From an uncultured Granulosicoccaceae bacterium (GTDB lineage Bacteria; Pseudomonadota; Gammaproteobacteria; Granulosicoccales; Granulosicoccaceae): a stretch of 61,238 nt of DNA. Below the pieces are notes generated by a model that was not told the DNA's origin, ran no database searches, and saw only the letters and a program-made list of their open reading frames with translations. The stretch lies in NCBI GenBank assembly GCA_938035525.1, contig CALHOI010000029.1, positions 1 through 61,238 on the forward strand, given 5' to 3'. Made by a program: the position numbers and the translations under genes. This document shows positions 36,879-44,210 of this stretch, in pieces (the stretch's first letter is position 1; every line of letters starts with the position of its first letter).

Positions 36879-37439
36879 ATGCAAGCGAAAATTTTAAAGC
36901 TCAATAAAGCAGGTTCTCCACAGGCATGGATTGACCTAGAGCAAGCTGCACTCATTACCGCTAAAGGCCTGGTGTTATGGACAATGGGTGAGATGACTAA
37001 CGTGCTGCGTGGTGGTTACCAGAAAGACGGTGCCCGCACATTAATGGAAATTCCAGAGATTATTGCGGTCGATGGTCAGGTAAAAGAAAAAACGGTACCG
37101 AACATGACTAACTCATTGCTTTTTTCGCGTGACGATTACATGTGTCTGTATTGTGGTGTGCAATTCTATCGCTGTGATCTATCGCGCGATCATGTTATGC
37201 CACGTTCGCGAGGTGGCCCAGATACGTGGGTGAATTGCGTTACAGCGTGTAAACGTTGTAATCATCGTAAAGACGATAGAACGCCGGAAGAAGCCAATAT
37301 GAAATTACTGGCGGTGCCGTTTTCACCAAATTTGTATGAATGGTTTTATTTATCTAATCGGAATATAAATGGCGATCAGATGGATTACTTAAAGTCACAG
37401 TTTAAAAATGTGCAATTGAGGAACGTATTGCTTGCGTAG
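36879..37439 (+). CDS. HNH endonuclease
   Basis: A 186-residue protein with a zinc-ribbon HNH nuclease core: Cys89-x2-Cys92, catalytic DH at 104-105 in SRDHVMPRSRGGPDTW, Asn119, and Cys124-x2-Cys127 followed by NHRK. The first 80 residues resemble the N-terminal domain of stand-alone bacterial HNH proteins that may bind DNA. It starts 25 bp after the last tRNA-like element and 44 bp before rtcB on the same strand, suggesting a common transcript. It could be a homing-type nuclease moving the island, or a nuclease acting within the system; the sequence does not decide. Confidence 0.88.
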   Translation: MQAKILKLNKAGSPQAWIDLEQAALITAKGLVLWTMGEMTNVLRGGYQKDGARTLMEIPEIIAVDGQVKEKTVPNMTNSLLFSRDDYMCLYCGVQFYRCDLSRDHVMPRSRGGPDTWVNCVTACKRCNHRKDDRTPEEANMKLLAVPFSPNLYEWFYLSNRNINGDQMDYLKSQFKNVQLRNVLLA

Positions 37440-37483
37440 GGACGTAAGTGGTATTTATGTAGTGTAAAAAAGGATGAATAAAA

Positions 37484-38899
37484 ATGAACGTTAAAATCAC
37501 TGGAAAAGATTTAATGAGGCACGGTGCAGTTGAAGGCCCCTGGATACCAAAGGCAATTGAGCATGGTAACGCGCTTATTGCTAACGGTATGTCGTTCGAC
37601 GACGCTCTAGCGGCTGCCGTTGCACTAGCCCCTGCGCCAAGAATGCCTTTGCGTGATACTGGAGAACATGAATTTTTCATGAACATCGATGCTGGTGATA
37701 ACGAACTGGAACAGCAAAATGTTCAAAAAGTTCGCGATACCATGCGGGAAGTTATGCGCACACCAGGAATCAAGCAAGGGGCAGTTATGCCTGATGCGTG
37801 TCCAGCTGGACCAATTGGCACCATTCCAGTAGGTGGTGTTGTGGCGTCAGAGTATATTCACCCTGGTATGCATTCAGCTGATATTTGTTGCTCAGTGGCG
37901 ATTTCAGTTTTGGGTGATATTGAGCCTAAAAAAGCGCTTGATGCCGTTGAGTCTGTAACGCATTTTGGTCCAGGTGGTCGAGCACGTGGTCAGCAGTGGT
38001 CAATTTCTAAAAATATGGCTGACGCATTCGGTGCAAACCCGTATTTAAAGACAATTAGAAGTCTGGCGGTTGAGCACATGGGAACCCAAGGTGATGGTAA
38101 CCACTTTGCTTTTGTTGGTACGCTGAAATCAACTGGGCAAACGGCGTTAGTGACTCACCATGGTTCGCGAGCGCCAGGTGCACGTTTGTTTAAGGCAGGC
38201 ATGTCTGATGCGATTAAACACACTAACCGTGTTGCTGAGGGCGTAAAAAAGCAAAACGTGTGGTTAGACCCTGATACGCGTGAGGGTGAAGATTATTGGA
38301 ATGCGCTGCAGATTATTCGTCAGTGGACCAAAGAGAATCACTACAACATTCACGATAAATCAGTGGAATTGCTAAACGCGAAAGTGATTGATCGTTTTTG
38401 GAACGAGCATAATTTTGTGTTTCGTAAATCAGACGGCTTGTTTTATCACGCTAAGGGTGCAACCCCTGCCTTTGATGGATGGGCACATGACGCAACGGAG
38501 CTAACGCTTATACCGTTGAACATGGCTCAGCCTATTTTAATTGCAAAGGGCTTGAACTCCAATAACGGGCTTGGGTTTTCACCGCATGGAGCGGGGCGTA
38601 ACTCATCGCGTACGGCACATAAAAAGTCGTTACAGGGTATGAGTGATCGGGATGTGTTTGATTCTGAAACTAAGGATATCGATGCTCGATTCTTCATGAA
38701 GAACATCGATGTATCAGAACTACCCAGTGCGTACAAGGACGCTGATACTGTCCGTTCGCAGATTGATGAGTACAAGCTCGCTTCAATAGTAGATGAAGTC
38801 ATCCCGTACGGCTCAATTATGGCGGGCGACTGGGAGCGCGACGCACCTTGGAAGAAAAGGCGTGAAGCGCGTAGAAAAAACAGGGACGCCAACAAGTAA
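37484..38899 (+). CDS. RtcB-family RNA ligase (divergent)
   Basis: RtcB joins 2',3'-cyclic phosphate (or 3'-phosphate) and 5'-OH RNA ends using GTP and manganese. The 471-residue protein keeps the expected active-site residues: Asp133 and Cys136 in ADICC, His207 in GDGNHF, His225 in HHGSR, His309 in EHNF, and the guanylated His368 in SPHGAGR. It differs from housekeeping RtcB in length and in having PLNMAQ where PGSMG is usual. It also ends in a very basic tail (KKRREARRKNRDANK). The start ATG has an AAGGATG site. No prfH or archease gene is next to it; its neighbours are the HNH gene and the tRNA array. Confidence 0.9.
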   Translation: MNVKITGKDLMRHGAVEGPWIPKAIEHGNALIANGMSFDDALAAAVALAPAPRMPLRDTGEHEFFMNIDAGDNELEQQNVQKVRDTMREVMRTPGIKQGAVMPDACPAGPIGTIPVGGVVASEYIHPGMHSADICCSVAISVLGDIEPKKALDAVESVTHFGPGGRARGQQWSISKNMADAFGANPYLKTIRSLAVEHMGTQGDGNHFAFVGTLKSTGQTALVTHHGSRAPGARLFKAGMSDAIKHTNRVAEGVKKQNVWLDPDTREGEDYWNALQIIRQWTKENHYNIHDKSVELLNAKVIDRFWNEHNFVFRKSDGLFYHAKGATPAFDGWAHDATELTLIPLNMAQPILIAKGLNSNNGLGFSPHGAGRNSSRTAHKKSLQGMSDRDVFDSETKDIDARFFMKNIDVSELPSAYKDADTVRSQIDEYKLASIVDEVIPYGSIMAGDWERDAPWKKRREARRKNRDANK

Positions 38900-38909
38900 T
38901 TGTTGGCGT
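38886..38909 (+). terminator. Hairpin over the rtcB stop codon
   Basis: A perfect 10-bp stem ACGCCAACAA (38886-38895) with TTGTTGGCGT (38900-38909) and loop GTAA includes the rtcB stop. There is no T tract, so it may protect the 3' end of the transcript rather than terminate it. Confidence 0.45.
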
Positions 38910-38992
38910 TGCCTTACGACCTGAAGGAAATTGGTGCTCAAGGCGGTAAGTTTCTGAAGCTGCGGCACGCTTTACCCCAAAAAATGCTTCCT

Positions 38993-39027
38993 TGACAGGG
39001 TGTTAAATATACATACAATGTATGTAT
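38993..39027 (+). promoter_or_regulatory. brnTA promoter and operator
   Basis: TTGACA at 38993-38998, and TACAAT at 39014-39019 after a short 15-base spacer. A perfect inverted repeat ATACATAC-AAT-GTATGTAT (39009-39027) covers the -10 and the ATG of brnT at 39026. BrnA-type antitoxins autorepress their operon, so this is the likely binding site. The transcript would be leaderless or nearly so, and no ribosome-binding site is present. Confidence 0.7.
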
Positions 39028-39313
39028 GATCGAATTCGACTGGGATCCAGCTAAGGCAAACAGAAATCAAAAAAATCACGGTGTTTCCTTCGAGGAGGCA
39101 AGATCCGTATTTTTTGATGATTTCGCCAGACAGTTTTTTGATGAAACTCACTCAGAAAAAGAAGACCGTTTCCTCATGCTGGGCGTTAGTAACAAGACAC
39201 GGCTATTGCTTGTTTGCCACTGCGAAGTAGAGTCCGAAAATACTATCCGAATTATTTCCGCAAGAAAAGCGACGGCGAGGGAGCGTCAATTGTACGAGGG
39301 GCCAATGCCATGA
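39026..39313 (+). CDS. brnT: BrnT-family toxin
   Basis: A 95-residue type II toxin with a RelE-like fold that cleaves RNA and blocks translation. Family features: FDWDPAKANRNQKNHGVSFEEA at the start, the segment with DRFLMLGVSNKTRLLLVCHCE, and the end IRIISARKATARERQLYE. Its stop overlaps the antitoxin start as ATGA. Operator and promoter lie immediately upstream. Confidence 0.92.
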   Translation: MIEFDWDPAKANRNQKNHGVSFEEARSVFFDDFARQFFDETHSEKEDRFLMLGVSNKTRLLLVCHCEVESENTIRIISARKATARERQLYEGPMP

Positions 39314-39540
39314 AAAAAGAATACGATTTATCGTCCATGAAATCGCGTCGTAATCCTTACGCTGCAAAGCTTAAGCGTCAGGTTACTATAAGAATGGGGG
39401 ACGACGTTATTGAATACTTTAAGGCGATGGCTGAGGAAACAGGAATTCCATATCAAACGCTTATAAATCTGTATTTGAGAGATTGTGTTGCGAATCAGAG
39501 AGAACTTGATCTTACCTGGCATGGTCGCGGTGCGGCATAG
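39310..39540 (+). CDS. brnA: BrnA-family antitoxin
   Basis: A 76-residue antitoxin with the BrnA pattern: N-terminal toxin-binding part (SMKSRRNPYA), then a ribbon-helix-helix DNA-binding domain with VTIRMGDDVIEYFKAMAEETGIPYQTLINLYL. The start ATG at 39310 overlaps the brnT stop; the frame is open upstream inside brnT but is not used. It would repress the upstream palindromic operator. Confidence 0.9.
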   Translation: MKKEYDLSSMKSRRNPYAAKLKRQVTIRMGDDVIEYFKAMAEETGIPYQTLINLYLRDCVANQRELDLTWHGRGAA

Positions 39541-39646
39541 CATGTCGTATAGGTGCGAGTGAACGTGTCGAGGTACAAAATCAATTTGTAGTAGGAGTAT
39601 CGGAAGTACTAACTGATAGGTCAGGCATTGATTTCAGTTGTTCTCT

Positions 39647-40792
39647 TTAGCTCGCTGATGCAATGTTCTTTTTCGGATCGTAAAACGGTTTTTCAACAAC
39701 CCTTGCCGCCACTGACCCGACTGACGTATGAACTTCTACAGCGGTTTCAATCTCAGCACAGTCCTTAGATACCATCGCCAGGGAGATGTTTTTCTGGAGG
39801 CGAGGGGAGTAAACGGCGGATGTGACTTTTCCAACCGTTTCTCCATTTTTGGTAATCGCCCAGAAGGTGGTGTTCGGGCCTTTTAATGGTGGGCAATCAA
39901 TGATCAATCCAACTTGCTTGCGTAACACACCTGTGTCGCGGATCTTTCGCAGCGCAGATTTGCCGATAAATTCTGCATCCATATCCACATCGACCAGCCG
40001 GTCTAGCCCGAGCTCATAGGGGTTGGTGTTGATGTTTGCATCGGCGTGATAAGACAGCATGCCTCCTTCAATGCGTCGGATAGACGAGGTATGACCGGGT
40101 TTGAGGTTGAAAGGTGCGCCCGCCGTCATGATCTTTTCCCACAGTTCGTCACCGCGGGACCCGTCTTGCAGATAAATCTCGTACCCCAGCTCGCTTGACC
40201 AACCCGTACGCGATACGATCAATGGAATACCATCCAGCTCGACTTTGCGTAGCCAGTAGTAGCGCAAGTCCAAAATGCTTTCGCCAAACAGGGCTTTCAT
40301 TACGTCGCCGGATTTTGGACCTTGAAGTTGTAAGGGCGATACATCGGGTTCACGAATGGTGACATCCAGATCGGAATGGACTGCAACGCCCTGAGCCCAC
40401 AAGAGAATATCGCTGTCAGCCAGGGAAATCCAAAAGTGATTGTCAGCGAGTCGCAGCAGGATAGGATCGTTTAGGATGCCGCCGTCAGCATTGGTAATCA
40501 GGATGTATTTACACTGACCTACAGCAAGAGTGGAGAGGTCTCGGGGTGTCAACGTCTGGACGAACTGAGCTGCATCGGGGCCAGTGATTTCCACCTGACG
40601 TTCCACCGCTACGTCACATAGAATTGCATCATTGACCAGATTCCAGAAATTGGCTTCCGGATCACCAAAGTCGCGCGGAATGTACATATGGTTGTACACA
40701 GAGAATGCGCGTGCGCCCCAGCGTACAGTTGCATCAAAATAGGGGGATTTTCGAATCTGGGTGCCGAAACCAAAGTCGTCTGTGTTTGCCAT
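39647..40792 (-). CDS. DMSP demethylase-like GcvT-family protein
   Basis: A 381-residue tetrahydrofolate-dependent aminomethyltransferase fold. It shares several segments with DmdA: YNHMYIPRDF, VAVERQVEITGPDAAQFVQTLTPRDLS, NDPILLRLADNHFWISLADSD and YSPRLQKNISLAMV. DmdA transfers a methyl group from dimethylsulfoniopropionate to THF in marine bacteria. Non-DMSP members of this family are common, so the substrate is not certain. The ATG at 40792 is preferred; an in-frame GTG at 40813 lies within a hairpin. It stands alone, without dmdB, dmdC or dmdD. Confidence 0.75.
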   Translation of the reverse strand: MANTDDFGFGTQIRKSPYFDATVRWGARAFSVYNHMYIPRDFGDPEANFWNLVNDAILCDVAVERQVEITGPDAAQFVQTLTPRDLSTLAVGQCKYILITNADGGILNDPILLRLADNHFWISLADSDILLWAQGVAVHSDLDVTIREPDVSPLQLQGPKSGDVMKALFGESILDLRYYWLRKVELDGIPLIVSRTGWSSELGYEIYLQDGSRGDELWEKIMTAGAPFNLKPGHTSSIRRIEGGMLSYHADANINTNPYELGLDRLVDVDMDAEFIGKSALRKIRDTGVLRKQVGLIIDCPPLKGPNTTFWAITKNGETVGKVTSAVYSPRLQKNISLAMVSKDCAEIETAVEVHTSVGSVAARVVEKPFYDPKKNIASAS

Positions 40793-41035
40793 GCTGCTTG
40801 CCTGTTCCGGCACAGCCTTAATAAGGGCTGTGTGTAGTGGGTAGATTGTTGGAGCAATTTACCATCAAGCGGCACAAGGATCGGACTTTAGTTTTCGATA
40901 CGAAGGACCGATTGGTTTGATTTTCCGTGCGATGTAGTACGTTTGGTCTTCAGTTGCTCATAGTGCCGCTGTGTACGCAGCTCATAACAACAGCAACAGC
41001 GTTGCTGTCTGACTATGTATTATGCCGCATCGCAA

Positions 41036-41254
41036 TCAATCCCGAGCCACACAGACGATCGCTTGTCGCACGGCAGCTCGATACTCGGCTAAGGTGACAT
41101 TCCACACTGACAAAGTGTCATCGTCAGGTACGGCTAAGAGCATTGCTTGGAGTTCGTTGAGGGGATGATATGTGTACAGAGAATCGAGTAGAGAATTCGC
41201 TTCAATAACGATGCCGGTTTGCTGGCCAACATTTTTCAGTAAAGATGCAGTCAT
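41036..41254 (-). CDS. Small protein of unknown function
   Basis: A 72-residue soluble protein with no family I recognise. AGAGG sits about eight bases before the ATG, which supports it as a real gene. The sequence is mixed helical (ANSLLDSLYTYHPLNELQAMLLAV). It lies alone between the DmdA-like and cobalamin genes. Confidence 0.5.
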   Translation of the reverse strand: MTASLLKNVGQQTGIVIEANSLLDSLYTYHPLNELQAMLLAVPDDDTLSVWNVTLAEYRAAVRQAIVCVARD

Positions 41255-41599
41255 ATTCGGTTACCTCTTATTCCAATTGACCGATAAAGCATGTTTGCAT
41301 GCAAGCTGTTGTTGCCCGATGAGTCTAGCGATAATTGTGCTGCTTACCCCTAATTCGTGGGAAATTCGAGAAAAAATACCCGTATTGATACGTTATTCAA
41401 TATGATAATTCTCGCGATTAGGCAAATCGGGTAAGTTACATTTGGAATTTGCGTTGGCCGCGAAGCTAGGTGGTATCACCCGATTACGCGGACAACTCGC
41501 CCCAAAGATCCTGGGCTTTAGATTGGCAAGCATGGTTGATTGACACTGAATGCGCTAGACGCCGTTTATAAGTCGCTTACCTTGATGGATGTCTATGAA
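41255..41599. other. Intergenic region with imperfect inverted repeat
   Basis: About 345 bases with no gene. Between 41343 and 41435 an inverted repeat is seen in pieces: CTTACCC with GGGTAAG, CCTAAT with ATTAGG, TTCGAGAA with TTCTCGC, with uneven spacers and an A/T-rich centre. It could be a hairpin in an untranslated region or a remnant of a mobile element. Confidence 0.5.
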
Positions 41600-42223
41600 T
41601 CACACACGTAAATTCTGTGCTACATCTAACTTTTTATCAAACTCCGGCCTGTTTACGTAAATAGCACGATTGCCTTTGGCATGCAGCACCAATTTAGTGA
41701 CGCTCGCGTGGTCGATTTCAAATTGCATTGCGCAGCGCAGCGGAATATCAAGTGCTATGCACAGAAGTGCCCGAATGCTACCGCCGTGAGCGGTTACCAA
41801 GCATGTGTTGTTAGTTTCAGTGGCTTGCTCCTCTAACCAACGTCGACAGCGTTCGGCTAATTCAGTAAACGATTCGCCGTTAGGCGGTCGATTGTTTACC
41901 CAGTCTTCCGACCATGTGTTAAGCGCTTGTGGGTCGCTATGATGAACCGCGTCCCAGCTTAGGCCTTCCCAGTCGCCAAAATTGATTTCTTTTATGCGCG
42001 CATCGGCCTGGAAAGATTCACCCGTTAGCAAACTCATCGTTTGCTGCGCTCTGATTAGGTCGCTGGTAAGGTAGGAGTTGATGTACCTTGTGCCAAGGCT
42101 ACGTTTAAGTGCTGTGATGCTCTGCATGCCTTTGTCAGACAAAGCCACATCATTAAAACCAGCGACTATGCCTTCATCTGCCACCACAGTGTGACCGTGC
42201 CTGACCAGATAAAGGGTAGTCAC
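41600..42223 (-). CDS. cobC: Alpha-ribazole phosphatase (histidine phosphatase)
   Basis: Removes the phosphate from alpha-ribazole 5'-phosphate (or from cobalamin phosphate) in the nucleotide-loop branch of cobalamin synthesis. It has 207 residues from a GTG at 42223 that overlaps the cobS stop as GTGA. The catalytic RHG motif is in LYLVRHGHTV, and the second His is in TAHGGSIRALL. The operon context with cobS and cobT supports cobC over a general phosphoglycerate mutase. Confidence 0.9.
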   Translation of the reverse strand: MTTLYLVRHGHTVVADEGIVAGFNDVALSDKGMQSITALKRSLGTRYINSYLTSDLIRAQQTMSLLTGESFQADARIKEINFGDWEGLSWDAVHHSDPQALNTWSEDWVNNRPPNGESFTELAERCRRWLEEQATETNNTCLVTAHGGSIRALLCIALDIPLRCAMQFEIDHASVTKLVLHAKGNRAIYVNRPEFDKKLDVAQNLRV

Positions 42224-43014
42224 GATGGCAAGCTTGCGACAATGCTCAGATAAACACAGATTTCCACGCATTTATTGCCAGCACCCAGACAGTCTCCGGT
42301 AATACCGCCAAACTGTTTTATAAACCAATGTCGCATAACAACAATGCCGGCAAGCGTGATAAAGGAGGCAATAAAGGCGCTTTGGGTTAAGGGCAGGTAA
42401 CAGGCAACAATAACCAACAGCGTCGTTAAGCTACCAACGAGCATGCGTTGTTTGTTGACTCCGGCAACAAATACTTTGTTGGCCGCATCGTCCCGAGCGT
42501 AGTTAGTGGTGTAGATCAGTGCCAGACTCGACCAACGCCCAAGCACGTGTGCCAACACAAAAGTTGCAAAGATAACCGACAACCCCTTATGTTTGCTGCT
42601 GATATCAATCAGTGTTATTGCGCACAGCACACTTGCCAGTATCAGTGCCAGGCCACCGTAAGTGCCTATACGGCTGTCGCGCATAATGTCCAGTTTTTTC
42701 TCTTTCGTCCACGCGCCCGCGCTATCGGCAACATCGGCCAAGCCATCTTCATGAAAAGCACCCGTGACTAAAGCGGCGCTAATCATGCTGAGTATGACTG
42801 CTATGTTGGTGGACCAGAAAAAGCTCGCGATGTAGAAAACCAAACCAACGATCGAACCAACGATAACCCCAACCAAAGGAAAGTACTGTGTGCTGGCGGC
42901 CAGCACCCGAGGATCGCCACTGCCTGATTGACCTACCGGTATACGAGTCAGGAACATAATGGCTGTGGCCAGTGTGCGCCGTTGTTGTTCAAGTTGCGTA
43001 AGCAGTGCACTCAT
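42220..43014 (-). CDS. cobS: Adenosylcobinamide-GDP ribazoletransferase
   Basis: Membrane enzyme joining adenosylcobinamide-GDP and alpha-ribazole. It has 264 residues and about six hydrophobic helices. The family motif FHEDGLADVADSAGAW near residues 85-100 has the acidic active-site residues, and GGITGDCLGAGN lies near the C-terminus. Overlaps cobT by four bases and cobC by four bases. Confidence 0.95.
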   Translation of the reverse strand: MSALLTQLEQQRRTLATAIMFLTRIPVGQSGSGDPRVLAASTQYFPLVGVIVGSIVGLVFYIASFFWSTNIAVILSMISAALVTGAFHEDGLADVADSAGAWTKEKKLDIMRDSRIGTYGGLALILASVLCAITLIDISSKHKGLSVIFATFVLAHVLGRWSSLALIYTTNYARDDAANKVFVAGVNKQRMLVGSLTTLLVIVACYLPLTQSAFIASFITLAGIVVMRHWFIKQFGGITGDCLGAGNKCVEICVYLSIVASLPS

Positions 43015-44081
43015 GTCGTTTTGTCAGACACGCCTGCCTGCACGAAAGTCGACATCTGATTTAACATGGCACACGCTGCTTTTAACAATGGGAATGCCAG
43101 GGCTGTTGCCGAGCCCTCACCGAGGCGCATGTTTAAGTTAAGCAGTGGGTATGCATCTAATGCGTCAAGCGCAGTTTTGTGCGCACGCTCTGCTGATTGA
43201 TGAGAGAACAACAAACACGAGCGAACATCGGGATTGTGTTTAACAGCCACCAAGGTGGCTGCAGTGGATATAAACCCATCAACCAACACTGGCAGTTGGT
43301 GTTTATGGGCTTCGAGAATAGCCCCAGTCATTGCGGCAATTTCAAATCCGCCAACCCGCTGCAGAATATCCATTACATTTTTACACTTGCGTTGATGCAA
43401 CTCTATCGCGCTCTGAATAACCTGAGTTTTATGTTGCACAGCGTCATCATCTATACCTGTGCCTCGTCCAGTGACATCCATTGCCGGTAAATTTAATAGT
43501 ATTGCAATAATGGCGGATGCGGAGCTGGTGTTAGCAATACCCATCTCACCCAATCCAACACAATCAACATTAGCTTCGCGAGCGCGCTGAACGGCCTGAC
43601 GACCAACATCAAGACTAGCGTCAAGCTGCTGCTGGCTCATGGCAGCTTGTTGTGCGAAATTGGACGTACCGTTTGCAACCTTTGCATGCACGATATCTGA
43701 CATATCTCCTAGGTCGCCGTTAACACCAACATCAATGGCTTCAATGTTCACACCAGCGGCCGCACCCAACACGCAAACAGCGGCGCCGCCGCCAGCAAAG
43801 TTACCCATCATTTGCGCTGTGACTTCTGAAGGGTATGCACTGACACCTTCGTTAGCTATGCCGTGGTCGGCACCGAACACAATGATGCGGCCTTTCTCCA
43901 GTGATGGTGTGATTGAATCTTGTAGTAGCGCCAGATGGGCCGCAACAATTTCTAATTGACCGAGTGAGCCGGGTGGCTTGGTTTTTTGATCGATCGCGTT
44001 GCGTACTTGATTAAAACTGATCGCGCTTTTAGGGGACGAAAACCAATCTTCTAGTTGGGTCCACTGGTTGATTTGGTTCAT
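43011..44081 (-). CDS. cobT: Nicotinate-nucleotide-dimethylbenzimidazole phosphoribosyltransferase
   Basis: Activates the lower-ligand base of cobalamin as alpha-ribazole phosphate. It has 356 residues, with KPPGSLGQLE in the N-terminal region and IVFGADHGIANEGVSAYPSEVT. GEMGIANTSSASAI and the Gly/Glu-rich C-terminal LGEGSATALAFP (catalytic Glu region) are also present. It is the first gene of cobT-cobS-cobC. No cobalamin riboswitch is visible in the 129 bases before it. Confidence 0.96.
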   Translation of the reverse strand: MNQINQWTQLEDWFSSPKSAISFNQVRNAIDQKTKPPGSLGQLEIVAAHLALLQDSITPSLEKGRIIVFGADHGIANEGVSAYPSEVTAQMMGNFAGGGAAVCVLGAAAGVNIEAIDVGVNGDLGDMSDIVHAKVANGTSNFAQQAAMSQQQLDASLDVGRQAVQRAREANVDCVGLGEMGIANTSSASAIIAILLNLPAMDVTGRGTGIDDDAVQHKTQVIQSAIELHQRKCKNVMDILQRVGGFEIAAMTGAILEAHKHQLPVLVDGFISTAATLVAVKHNPDVRSCLLFSHQSAERAHKTALDALDAYPLLNLNMRLGEGSATALAFPLLKAACAMLNQMSTFVQAGVSDKTT

Positions 44082-44210
44082 GGTTAAGTTGGTGCAGTGG
44101 GACCTGTTGATCGTTCTGATTAGTATGGGTCATACAGCCGTGCTTGTCTTATTTGCACTTTAGGCGCGAGCAAGGACGTCCATTTCCTTGCTGTATCGAT
44201 AAACTCAATA

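Noticed and set aside
44082-44210. Cobalamin riboswitch before cobT
   Set aside because: The conserved B12-box could not be found; only a simple hairpin without T tract is present.
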